A stretch of 58,914 nucleotides of DNA. It comes from an uncultured Verrucomicrobiales bacterium (GTDB lineage Bacteria; Verrucomicrobiota; Verrucomicrobiia; Verrucomicrobiales; Akkermansiaceae). Both the position numbers and the translations under genes were made by a program. The notes below the pieces were generated by a model, which searched no databases, had not been told where the DNA came from, and saw nothing but the letters and a program-made list of their open reading frames with translations. This document shows positions 24,936 through 32,693 of the stretch, piece after piece. Location of the stretch: NCBI GenBank assembly GCA_937928545.1, contig CALGJQ010000028.1, positions 1-58,914 on the forward strand. Direction: 5' to 3'. Positions within the stretch are counted from its first letter, which is position 1, and every line of letters starts with the position of its first letter.

Positions 24936-27136
24936 CTATGGGGAAGAAAGAAGAGGTCATGTTTGTCAGTCCGCCACGGTTGTTGCTGGGGGTGACTTTC
25001 TTGTTTTGGGGAGCGATGCATGATCGGGCCTTACCGGCGCTAGTTGCCGCGATTTTAGTGGAAGGTCGGCATTGGACGAATCTGCGGTGGGAGTTTGGAG
25101 AGAAGGGATTTGCACGAGCGTGGCAGCTCTCAGTTTTGATTTTGATTGTATCGACGATTGGGCTCTTCCAGATCGAGGAGGCAGAGGCTCGTGATTTTCT
25201 GAACCTTTTGTCGTGGCTGCCTTTTATGATGATGCCCCTAGCTCTGGCACAGCAATATTGCTCGGATCGAGGAGTGCCGATGACGACCTTTTCCTTCATT
25301 GCACGGAGGAAGATGGCGGCTGATCGGAAGGCGGGGCGAATGGTGGAGAATCGTGACGTGAATCTGGGGTATCCTTACCTATTTCTCATTTTGATCGGAG
25401 CGGGAATTGGGAGAGGAAACATCCTGAAACCCGGATTGGATGAGATTCATTACGCAGTCGGAGTGTCCCTGTTATTGGGGTGGGGACTTTACCGGATGAG
25501 GAAGGTCGAGAAGCCATCAAGGGCCTGGGGCTTGGCTTATCTGGCCTCATTGCTGGTGGCGCTGTCGATGGTGTGGGGCGTGGTTTCGATTTATCAGCAA
25601 TACATCAGGAATTTAACGAGACCTGCGGAGCAGGCTGGGAGTCCTTTTGAAACTCTGACATCGATTGGACAAGTCGGGAAACTTCAGCTTAGCGACGCGA
25701 TCGTTTGGCGATATTATCACGAGGGTGGGAAGCTCCCTGATTTGGTGAAAATTTCTTCATACAATTGGCCGGAAGGTGATTTATGGAGGGTAAGGACGAG
25801 GCGCATTCGGCAAAAGGAGCGAATTGCGGAGGATCGTGCGATCGGGGGAGATTTTGAGAAGTTTCTCGAAGTCGGGAAGGGTGCGTTTTTGTTCCATCAG
25901 GATGATGCGGAAGTGAGTGATTTTGGAACGCGAGGTGAAATTGTGGGAATGGTTTCGGATCAGAGTTTGATTCCCCATCCTTTGCGAACGAAGCGGCTTG
26001 AGCAGGTGGCGACAGAGGTTCTCTCGGCGAATTCGATGGGAGCGATTCAATTGAATGGTCCAAATCAAGCTGCGATGCGAATCAAGCTTTTTGCAGATGA
26101 GCGCTTAGAGGCAGTGGAGCATGATCCTGCGGAGATGGACTTACGCTGTCCTAGTGCGGAAGAGGAGGGTTTGGATCGCTTTTTGAGGAGCTTGGGTCTC
26201 GAAGCGGTTCCTTGGACGCCTAAAGTGAGAAAAGGGAGGGTTGTGAAGACGCTGACCGATTTTCCCAAAGAAAATCTGTCTTTGGCTGAATTTACGCAGG
26301 TGAAGGAAGAGATTAGATCGGCCTTTTTAAAAGACTTTCTCTACACTGTTTTTCTTGAAGGGATGGATGAGAGCCGTCCGATGGCACACTTTGTGAATGA
26401 GAAAAAGAAAGGGCATTGCGAATATTTTGCGGGAGCGACGACCTTGCTTTTGCGGCGAATGGGTATTCCGTCGCGCTATGTTGTTGGCTTTGCAGTGAGA
26501 GAAGAAGGAGATGATGCTAATGAATACTTGATACGAGGGAAGCACGCTCATTCGTGGACTCAGGCATATGTGGGAGGGACTTGGATCAATGAGGCGAAGC
26601 CGGGCACCTCAACTCCAATCTGGAGATGTCGTGGAGGGAAGTGGGTGGATGTGGATTTGACGCCACCTGATTGGCTTTCCTTAAACGATGATTTGAGCTG
26701 GTATCAAGGGATTCTAGATTGGTTTCAAAAAGCGAAGGCCAACTTTGTGCTATGGTTTTCAAAAAGCTCGGTGACGACGGCCTTTAAGATCTTGCTGGTT
26801 TTGCTAGTGAGTTCTCTCCTGATTTATCTCGTCTACAAGATGATGAAGACGAAGGGGAGAGAAGGGAGGAGGCTTCCAGGTTCATGGGAGGAAAAGCTTA
26901 GAAAGCAGGGGTATTTGAAAGAATTTGAGCGGTGGTTGGCGCGCCGCGTGGGGTCGAGACCTTCCTCAATGCCGATGGCGTCATGGCTGCGGGAGCATTT
27001 GCCTGAGGAAGCAAAGGGCTTGGCGAAGAGTTATGAGGTGGCAACATTCCATCCAGATGGGATTGGGGCTGCAGAATTAGGTGAAGAGATTCAAGCAGCG
27101 AAACTCCGTTGGAAAGAGGCCCAAAAAACCCCGTAG
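24932..27136 (+). CDS. Transglutaminase-like membrane protein (TgpA-like)
   Basis: 734 residues. ATG 24932 overlaps the DUF58 stop (ATGA). The N-terminal 230 residues hold about five or six TM segments (LLLGVTFLFWGAMH; LSVLILIVSTIGLF; YPYLFLILIGAGIG; LASLLVALSMVWGVVSIY). The transglutaminase core has the catalytic Cys in KKGHCEYFAGA, the His in HAHSWTQAYV and the Asp in VDVDLTPPDW. A single TM (TAFKILLVLLVSSLLIYLVY) and a cytosolic tail follow. The architecture matches TgpA-type membrane transglutaminases, whose natural substrates are not established. Confidence 0.87.
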   Translation: MTMGKKEEVMFVSPPRLLLGVTFLFWGAMHDRALPALVAAILVEGRHWTNLRWEFGEKGFARAWQLSVLILIVSTIGLFQIEEAEARDFLNLLSWLPFMMMPLALAQQYCSDRGVPMTTFSFIARRKMAADRKAGRMVENRDVNLGYPYLFLILIGAGIGRGNILKPGLDEIHYAVGVSLLLGWGLYRMRKVEKPSRAWGLAYLASLLVALSMVWGVVSIYQQYIRNLTRPAEQAGSPFETLTSIGQVGKLQLSDAIVWRYYHEGGKLPDLVKISSYNWPEGDLWRVRTRRIRQKERIAEDRAIGGDFEKFLEVGKGAFLFHQDDAEVSDFGTRGEIVGMVSDQSLIPHPLRTKRLEQVATEVLSANSMGAIQLNGPNQAAMRIKLFADERLEAVEHDPAEMDLRCPSAEEEGLDRFLRSLGLEAVPWTPKVRKGRVVKTLTDFPKENLSLAEFTQVKEEIRSAFLKDFLYTVFLEGMDESRPMAHFVNEKKKGHCEYFAGATTLLLRRMGIPSRYVVGFAVREEGDDANEYLIRGKHAHSWTQAYVGGTWINEAKPGTSTPIWRCRGGKWVDVDLTPPDWLSLNDDLSWYQGILDWFQKAKANFVLWFSKSSVTTAFKILLVLLVSSLLIYLVYKMMKTKGREGRRLPGSWEEKLRKQGYLKEFERWLARRVGSRPSSMPMASWLREHLPEEAKGLAKSYEVATFHPDGIGAAELGEEIQAAKLRWKEAQKTP

Positions 27137-27155
27137 CTCGGTAAAGCGACGGGGT
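27123..27155 (-). terminator. Rho-independent terminator for the DUF5069-like gene
   Basis: On the minus strand, ACCCCGT pairs with ACGGGGT (27149-27155 with 27128-27134) and is followed by six T. It lies 26 bp past the stop of the minus-strand gene and overlaps the last codons of the converging transglutaminase gene. Confidence 0.85.
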
Positions 27156-27180
27156 CTTGAGATTAGAATCTGTGAAGGAT

Positions 27181-27621
27181 TTAGGAAATTTCCTGAGCGT
27201 AGAAATCCTGCCAGTCCTCAAGGTTGTTGAGGTTTACAGCGTCAAGGATTGCTCCAGTGTCAGCGATGCCTACAGCAGCGAGGATTGCTCCGCGAGTAGC
27301 GTCATCGTGATTGTAGCCAACGACAGCGTTGTTGTGAGCATCGACGGCAGCGGAGTCAAGTGATCCACCTTTTTGGTCGAGAATCCACTGCTCACACTGA
27401 GTGTAAGAAGGCTTGTTTGCCTTGACGTAGTCGAGGAAAGCTTCGCGATTAATGCCGAGGGCATCGAGGGTCATTTGGTCAAATCCAGCGCCTGCGGCAG
27501 GGTAGTCGCTGTGAAGCTTGCCGACAGCGTCGAGAGAAGCTTTTTGCCAAAGGCGAGGAAGGTGAAGGACTCCAAGAGGACCTGCGATACCGGAAGTGAT
27601 GGTGGGAATGATTTGGCTCAT
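27181..27621 (-). CDS. DUF5069-like protein
   Basis: 146 residues, soluble and acidic. The N-terminal GPLGVLHLPRLWQKASLDAV and the following DQMTLDALGINREAFLDYVK fit the DUF5069 pattern seen in Verrucomicrobia and Planctomycetes; family assignment is from memory of that pattern. The function is unknown. It stands alone on the minus strand between two plus-strand genes with its own terminator, so it is an independent unit. The upstream 160 bp should hold its promoter. Confidence 0.7.
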   Translation of the reverse strand: MSQIIPTITSGIAGPLGVLHLPRLWQKASLDAVGKLHSDYPAAGAGFDQMTLDALGINREAFLDYVKANKPSYTQCEQWILDQKGGSLDSAAVDAHNNAVVGYNHDDATRGAILAAVGIADTGAILDAVNLNNLEDWQDFYAQEIS

Positions 27622-27782
27622 TTTTTAGTTAGGTTGAGTTTTGAATTAGAGAAACCAAGAGATTGTTGGCGTCTGGGAGATAGGTAGCGGGGGGCTAGCT
27701 GTATGGCAAATATATTTGAGGGGAACTTGTGATCCAGCGCTTGCGTTTTGGGGAGAGAAGGCGTTGTCTGGCTTTGATCATT

Positions 27783-29774
27783 ATGGCAGCGGGATTTTCG
27801 ATCGAATCACTAAATAAAGCACAGCGCGAGGCGGTGCTCTGTTTGAATGGACCCGTTTTGATCTTGGCTGGAGCGGGGACGGGGAAGACCCGGACGGTGA
27901 CGTGTCGGATGTCGGCCCTTTTGGAAAATGGGGTGAGTGCGGAAAATATTTTGGCGGTAACTTTTACGAATAAATCGGCGGCTGAAATGGCAGAGCGGGT
28001 CGTGGGAATGGTGGGGAAGAAGAAAGGGAAAGCGCTGACGGTGTGCACGTTCCACTCCTTGTGTTTGAGGATTCTTAAGCGGGATATCGAGTCCCTTGGC
28101 TATAAGAAAAAGTTTGCAGTGATGGCTGGGGGGGATCAAACGGGCATGATCCGCCAGTTGATCGTGCGGAAGGGAGGTTCGAAGTTAAACCTTAAGCCGG
28201 GAGAGGTGATGAGTGAGATTTCTCGATACAAGAACGCTGAGAAGCCTCTTGCGAGTATCGAGGATGATCTTATTGCAGAGATTGCGGTGGCTTATCAAAA
28301 CGAATTGCGGGCTCAAAATGCCGTGGATTTTGATGATCTCCTTCTTCTTGGGGAAAGGGTGCTGCGGGAGCACGACGAGGTGCGGGCGTATTGGCAGGAT
28401 AAGTTCCGTTATATTACGGTGGATGAGTTTCAGGATACGAATGGTTTGCAGATGAGGCTCCTGCAGCAGCTGGTAGCGGAGCCTTACAATATTTGCGTGG
28501 TGGGAGATGATGATCAGTCGATTTACGGTTGGCGAGGAGCAGAGGTGGCCAATATTTTGCAATTCGAGCGCTTTTTCCCGAATCCAAGGGTGATCCTCTT
28601 GGAGGAAAATTATCGGAGTAGTCAGGCGGTTTTGGAGGTCGCAAATAGTCTCATCAAAAATAACGTGGGGCGTCGGGAGAAGAAATTGAAACACACGATT
28701 CCGGGGGGAGATTTGGTGCGCTTAGTTTCGATGCCGGGTGATCAGGAGGAGGCGGATTGGATTGTTTCCGAGATTGTGACCCAGCGAGCTGAGGGACGGG
28801 TGTTGGAAGATTTCGCGGTTCTTTTCCGAACGAACGGTCAGATTCGGAAGATGGAGGAATCGCTGCGGGAGTCGAAAATTCCTTATCGGATGGTGGGAGC
28901 ACAGAGCTTTTATGATCGGAAAGAGGTGAAGGATATTTTGAGCTACGCGCAGGTTCTCGATAACCCGGAGCTGGATATTCCCTTACTACGGGTCTTAAAC
29001 ACCCCGCCGCGAGGGATTGGAAATACCACTTCGATGGCCGCGCTGGAGTGGAGTCGTGAGAAGGATCAGGGGATTTGGAAGACCTTGATTGAGGAGGATT
29101 TTTTGGCGCAGTTGTCGTCGAAGGTGATGAATTCGATTCGGACATTCACGCGGCAGGTCGAAGAGGGACGGCGGGCCATGGTGGATGGTACTAATGCGGG
29201 TGTGGTGATTGATGAATGGCTGCGGGAAATGGACTTCCATGAATGGTTGATGCGGCAGTGTAAGACCGACAAAGAAAAGGATGCTCGCCGTGAAGGGGTG
29301 AGCACGACGGTGGCTTCAATTACGGAGGCGGTTAAGAAGGGGAGATCTTTGGGGGAGTTTTTGGATAAGACGGCGTTAGATGCGGAAAAGGAAGATGATT
29401 TGGATAAGAAAAGTGGGGTGACTTTGATTACGCTACATGCGGCGAAGGGTTTGGAATATCCGGTGGTGTATTTGGTCGGGCTGGAGGAGGGAATACTTCC
29501 GCATAAGCGGAGTGTGGAGGAAGGGACTCGGGATGAAGAGCGACGCTTGCTTTACGTGGGGATTACGCGGGCTCAGGAACGGATGACGATGACCTATTGT
29601 TCGACGCGCGTGAAGTGGGGGAAAGAAGAGGGCTGTGAACGGAGTTCGTTTATTTCGGAATTGAATCCTGATTGGGTTCAGGAGGAAGATTACGATGACA
29701 TTATGGGGGCGGAGGCCTCCGATGATGAGCTTCGTGGCTTTTTTAGCGCGATGTCCGCAATGTTAGAGGAATAA
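27783..29774 (+). CDS. UvrD/PcrA/Rep-family DNA helicase
   Basis: 663 residues from ATG 27783 (MAAGFSIESLNKAQREAV). Superfamily 1A motifs appear in order: motif I GAGTGKT (30-36), Ia TFTNKSAAEMAERV, II VDEFQDTN, III GDDDQSIYGWRGA, IV LLEENYRS, V TLHAAKGLEYPVV and VI LLYVGITRAQERM. It moves 3' to 5' on DNA and would act in repair or replication restart. It is somewhat shorter than E. coli UvrD or PcrA (about 720) and lacks most of their C-terminal tail, closer to Rep. A terminator follows at once. Confidence 0.93.
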   Translation: MAAGFSIESLNKAQREAVLCLNGPVLILAGAGTGKTRTVTCRMSALLENGVSAENILAVTFTNKSAAEMAERVVGMVGKKKGKALTVCTFHSLCLRILKRDIESLGYKKKFAVMAGGDQTGMIRQLIVRKGGSKLNLKPGEVMSEISRYKNAEKPLASIEDDLIAEIAVAYQNELRAQNAVDFDDLLLLGERVLREHDEVRAYWQDKFRYITVDEFQDTNGLQMRLLQQLVAEPYNICVVGDDDQSIYGWRGAEVANILQFERFFPNPRVILLEENYRSSQAVLEVANSLIKNNVGRREKKLKHTIPGGDLVRLVSMPGDQEEADWIVSEIVTQRAEGRVLEDFAVLFRTNGQIRKMEESLRESKIPYRMVGAQSFYDRKEVKDILSYAQVLDNPELDIPLLRVLNTPPRGIGNTTSMAALEWSREKDQGIWKTLIEEDFLAQLSSKVMNSIRTFTRQVEEGRRAMVDGTNAGVVIDEWLREMDFHEWLMRQCKTDKEKDARREGVSTTVASITEAVKKGRSLGEFLDKTALDAEKEDDLDKKSGVTLITLHAAKGLEYPVVYLVGLEEGILPHKRSVEEGTRDEERRLLYVGITRAQERMTMTYCSTRVKWGKEEGCERSSFISELNPDWVQEEDYDDIMGAEASDDELRGFFSAMSAMLEE

Positions 29775-29807
29775 AAAAGCCCCCGACCCGAAGGGCGGAG
29801 GCTTTTT
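29774..29807 (+). terminator. Bidirectional terminator after the helicase gene
   Basis: The stem GCC-CCG-CC / GG-CGG-GGC with a CGAA loop has an A run on its left and TTTTT on its right. It begins at the helicase stop codon and can serve both the helicase and the converging PEP-CTERM gene. Confidence 0.85.
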
Positions 29808-29823
29808 GAAAGGATAGGAGGAA

Positions 29824-30474
29824 CTACTTACGGCGTCGTGAGCCGAGAAGAAGTCCAGCACCGAGGAGGAGAGTCAAACTTGAGCTGGGCTCAGGGATGG
29901 GCGTGATACTTGTTAAGAAGGGGTTTGCGTTATCTTCCCAGAAAATTGTTCCAGCAGGAATGTCAGCAGTCGATGGAATATTAGGAGTCGGTGGTTGATT
30001 TGTGTCAATTGAAGGATCAGTAAACTCCCAAGTCGAAACAGTCCGAGCTACGGTGTTATACATTGCTCCATTGATATTATTTCCTGTTGTGTCGAAAATT
30101 CTCATTCCCACATACGAAGGAAAACTGAGACCAGCGACTAAGTCAGTGTCGAATGTGTAACTGGCATTCAATACAGAGTCGAAGCTGTTTCCACCAGCGC
30201 CGTCAGCGTCGAACGTCGTGAACAGAGTGCTATCAAAAGCGGTGAAGGTATCCCATTCGACCTGAGTGAAGGTGGCTGGCCCATTAGTTTGGATCCCGCT
30301 ACCGTCTTTCATGACAGGAAGTCCCAGAAAGAAACCGATTTGGACCTTGGAACCAACGGGTAGATTTGCACCTCCGGCATTAAAAAAGTTTGAGAATGAC
30401 CCAGCGCCGATGGTAACGGTAGCTGCTGATGCGAACGGAGATGCTAAAAGGAGCAAAAATGGATGAATTTTCAT
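29824..30474 (-). CDS. PEP-CTERM sorting-domain protein
   Basis: 216 residues. Signal peptide MKIHPFLLLLASPFASA at the N-terminus. A beta-rich middle region of about 170 residues is rich in Gly, Asn, Asp and Thr. The C-terminus is IPEPSSS, a hydrophobic stretch (LTLLLGAGLLLG) and SRRRK, which is the PEP-CTERM signal recognised by exosortase systems that anchor or export proteins tied to extracellular polysaccharide. No exosortase gene is in this window. The passenger domain has no recognised family. Confidence 0.85.
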   Translation of the reverse strand: MKIHPFLLLLASPFASAATVTIGAGSFSNFFNAGGANLPVGSKVQIGFFLGLPVMKDGSGIQTNGPATFTQVEWDTFTAFDSTLFTTFDADGAGGNSFDSVLNASYTFDTDLVAGLSFPSYVGMRIFDTTGNNINGAMYNTVARTVSTWEFTDPSIDTNQPPTPNIPSTADIPAGTIFWEDNANPFLTSITPIPEPSSSLTLLLGAGLLLGSRRRK

Positions 30475-30510
30475 TAAGTATAGTAGTCTTTAATAGGTTC
30501 TAGAAATCTG

Positions 30511-31563
30511 TTATTCCGCAAAGGGATTGTAATTTAGGGGCGTGATGACAGCAGAATCGGCTGCGTCTGAAATCTCAGACTCGCGTGTCACAAAGACAGC
30601 TGAGTTCGCACTGATCACCAGATTGTTGGAGTTGCCAAAGCTATTTGTCACAGGAGCCCAATTTCCGAAGCCATTGACAAGATATCCTACCCAGCTCGAT
30701 CCATCCCACACGAAAACACGATCGTCAGACTGCCAATCTGAGTTGTTGAGCCCCAACCCACTGAGGGTTGTATCAATCGGAACGCGATTTGAAAGCAATG
30801 CTTGCTTCTTCACATTGGCAATTTGACTCACGATGGGAACTTCTCCGAAGAAGGTCAGGTTAATATCACTCGTTGCACTGCGAAGAATAAACATTCCCTC
30901 ATCAGGAAAGATTACTGCGTCGTTCGCATTGCCGAAAGAGTTTGTTGTTGGAGCCCAGTTACCAAATCCATTCTTAAGGAAGGATGTCCATTCAGTTCCC
31001 GTCCAAACAAAAATTCGATCGTCACTTACGAAGTCGGAAATCTGGGAAGAAAAAATGCTGCCCAATGTGTTAGCAGGGCGAATTTTGATCGAAGTTGACG
31101 CTGGAAAACGGGACTGATCAGCAGTTCCGGGATCTTTATCGTGATCGACGTTCGCGGTCAGGCTGAATGTTGTGACAATAGTTATTTCTCCTGAGGTGTT
31201 GTGGCTAGTAATCAAAAAGGCCTGTTCTCCTCCGTTTCCGTCGGCTACGTAAGCAACATGTGGAATTGTTGTCCACTGGCCAGCTGTCCATGTTTGGCCT
31301 GAGACATTGATTTTTTGGGTCCCATTCAGCGTCGCGGGGTTTGAATCAGGATCAGGGTTGAAGCTCCCCGAATCAATGGCGACTGATCCTGAAAAAGCTG
31401 TGTCATTAAGAAGAGTTACTGAAATTGCTGTAAGACTGGTCGTGCCAGCGGAGGGAGCTCCTGAAATTTTCACTTTCGTGTAGCCCTGAGGGATTGTGTA
31501 GACGGTGTTTGCACTCGTCGGAAAGACAAGAGCGCTTGTGAGGAGTAGGATGGGAAACTTCAT
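30511..31563 (-). CDS. TIGR02597-like exported protein
   Basis: 350 residues from ATG 31563 (MKFPILLLTSALVFPTSAN, a signal peptide). It resembles the uncharacterised verrucomicrobial family TIGR02597. The C-terminal half contains two copies of a motif about 100 residues apart: DDRIFVWTGTEWTSFLKNGF and DDRVFVWDGSSWVGYLVNGF, each followed by GNWAP.TNSFGN. The N-terminal half is Thr/Ser/Asn-rich beta strand. Probably exported to the surface or periplasm. It lies 36 bp upstream of the PEP-CTERM gene on the same strand, so they may be co-transcribed. Confidence 0.75.
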   Translation of the reverse strand: MKFPILLLTSALVFPTSANTVYTIPQGYTKVKISGAPSAGTTSLTAISVTLLNDTAFSGSVAIDSGSFNPDPDSNPATLNGTQKINVSGQTWTAGQWTTIPHVAYVADGNGGEQAFLITSHNTSGEITIVTTFSLTANVDHDKDPGTADQSRFPASTSIKIRPANTLGSIFSSQISDFVSDDRIFVWTGTEWTSFLKNGFGNWAPTTNSFGNANDAVIFPDEGMFILRSATSDINLTFFGEVPIVSQIANVKKQALLSNRVPIDTTLSGLGLNNSDWQSDDRVFVWDGSSWVGYLVNGFGNWAPVTNSFGNSNNLVISANSAVFVTRESEISDAADSAVITPLNYNPFAE

Positions 31564-31708
31564 GGGGTTGGAGTGATGGATTAATGTGTCGCTTTTGAGA
31601 AATGGTGGCAACCCAAAAATTAGACGGGGCGATTTTTTTCTTCTGGAGATCTAATTGCAGATGGTCGCTTAGAATCGTTTTTCCAAGGGAAAGGGATCAG
31701 GTGTTGCG

Positions 31709-32098
31709 GTGAATCGATGGTCTGGTAGGCTTTGGGCACAAGTGAAGGGCGGTTATACGATCGGAAATGAAAAGTTGGTCAAGGTGCTCAATGGGGCGTC
31801 TGATCATTTATTGGGGCTTTGGAAGAAACAGGGGAAAGATGATGGGGCCTTGCGAATTGCGGTGGTCGGAGGGGGGTGTAGCGGCTTGCAGTATCAAATG
31901 GATCTAGTGGATGGTCCCAGAGATCGGGATATTATGGTTTCGAGCAATGGGGTGAACGTGGTGATCGATCCGAAAAGTGCGCTTTTTGTGAGTGGGAGTG
32001 AGTTGGATTATTCTGATGACCTGCAGCAGGGGGGCTTCAAGGTGAGTAATCCGAATGCGGTGGTGACTTGTTCCTGTGGCGAAAGTTTTGCAGCCTAA
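31709..32098 (+). CDS. iscA: IscA/ErpA-type iron-sulfur carrier protein
   Basis: 129 residues from GTG 31709; no ATG fits in frame before the conserved domain. It has the A-type carrier signature of three cysteines: C57 in GGGCSGLQY and C121/C123 in VTCSCGESF. These bind an Fe-S cluster or iron and pass clusters to apoproteins. Its stop overlaps the hscB ATG (TAATG), so it opens an iscA-hscB-hscA operon. Whether it is IscA, ErpA or SufA cannot be told from sequence; the Hsc neighbours favour the ISC pathway. Confidence 0.9.
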   Translation: MNRWSGRLWAQVKGGYTIGNEKLVKVLNGASDHLLGLWKKQGKDDGALRIAVVGGGCSGLQYQMDLVDGPRDRDIMVSSNGVNVVIDPKSALFVSGSELDYSDDLQQGGFKVSNPNAVVTCSCGESFAA

Positions 32099-32673
32099 TG
32101 GACCTGATGGATCCGTTTTCGCGAATTGGACTTCCTCTGAAGCTGGATCTGACTCCTGGTGTGGTGGAGGACGAAATAAGAAGGCTTGCTAAGTCGGTCC
32201 ATCCAGATGTGGGAGGTGAGGCAGGGGAGTTTGCCGAGATAAGTCGGGCCGGGGATTTGTTAAAAGTTCCGGTATCGCGTTTGAAGGTGGCGCTTGAAAT
32301 TTCGGGGGCTGATTTGGCTGGTCGAGGGAGTGTTCCTTCGGAGATTATGGATTTGTTTTCTCCGGTGGTATCGGTGTTGGAGGAGGTTGGGGCTTTTGTT
32401 TCGGAGCGTGAGAAGGCGAGAAGTGTGCTCGGGAAAGCGGTATTGGATGCCAAGGTTCCTAGTTTAAAACGGAGCTTGGAAGAGCTGACGGGGGCGGTGG
32501 GAAAGTTGGAGGATTATCAGCGAGAGCGATTTCCTGACTTTGATCAACGAGGATGGGAGAATTGTCTGGAGGAAATGGAAGAGGCTTATCGGGCGCTTTT
32601 ATTTCTGGGCAAGTGGTCAGCTCAGTTGCGAGAGGCGACGGGAAAGATTTTTGAGGCCTTGCTCGCGGGGTGA
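32098..32673 (+). CDS. hscB: HscB-type J-domain co-chaperone
   Basis: 191 residues, ATG overlapping the iscA stop by 1 nt. The J-domain (about 5-70) carries the HPD motif at 35-37 (AKSVHPDVGG) after the conserved PFSRIGLPLKLDLTPG start. The C-terminal part (about 95-190) is helical (LKRSLEELTG; CLEEMEEAYRALLFL), as in the scaffold-binding HscB domain. It stimulates the HscA ATPase and brings it to the IscU scaffold. Divergent from E. coli HscB, but the order of genes supports the name. Confidence 0.82.
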   Translation: MDLMDPFSRIGLPLKLDLTPGVVEDEIRRLAKSVHPDVGGEAGEFAEISRAGDLLKVPVSRLKVALEISGADLAGRGSVPSEIMDLFSPVVSVLEEVGAFVSEREKARSVLGKAVLDAKVPSLKRSLEELTGAVGKLEDYQRERFPDFDQRGWENCLEEMEEAYRALLFLGKWSAQLREATGKIFEALLAG

Positions 32674-32693
32674 GTTTCCCTTTACTAGAGATC

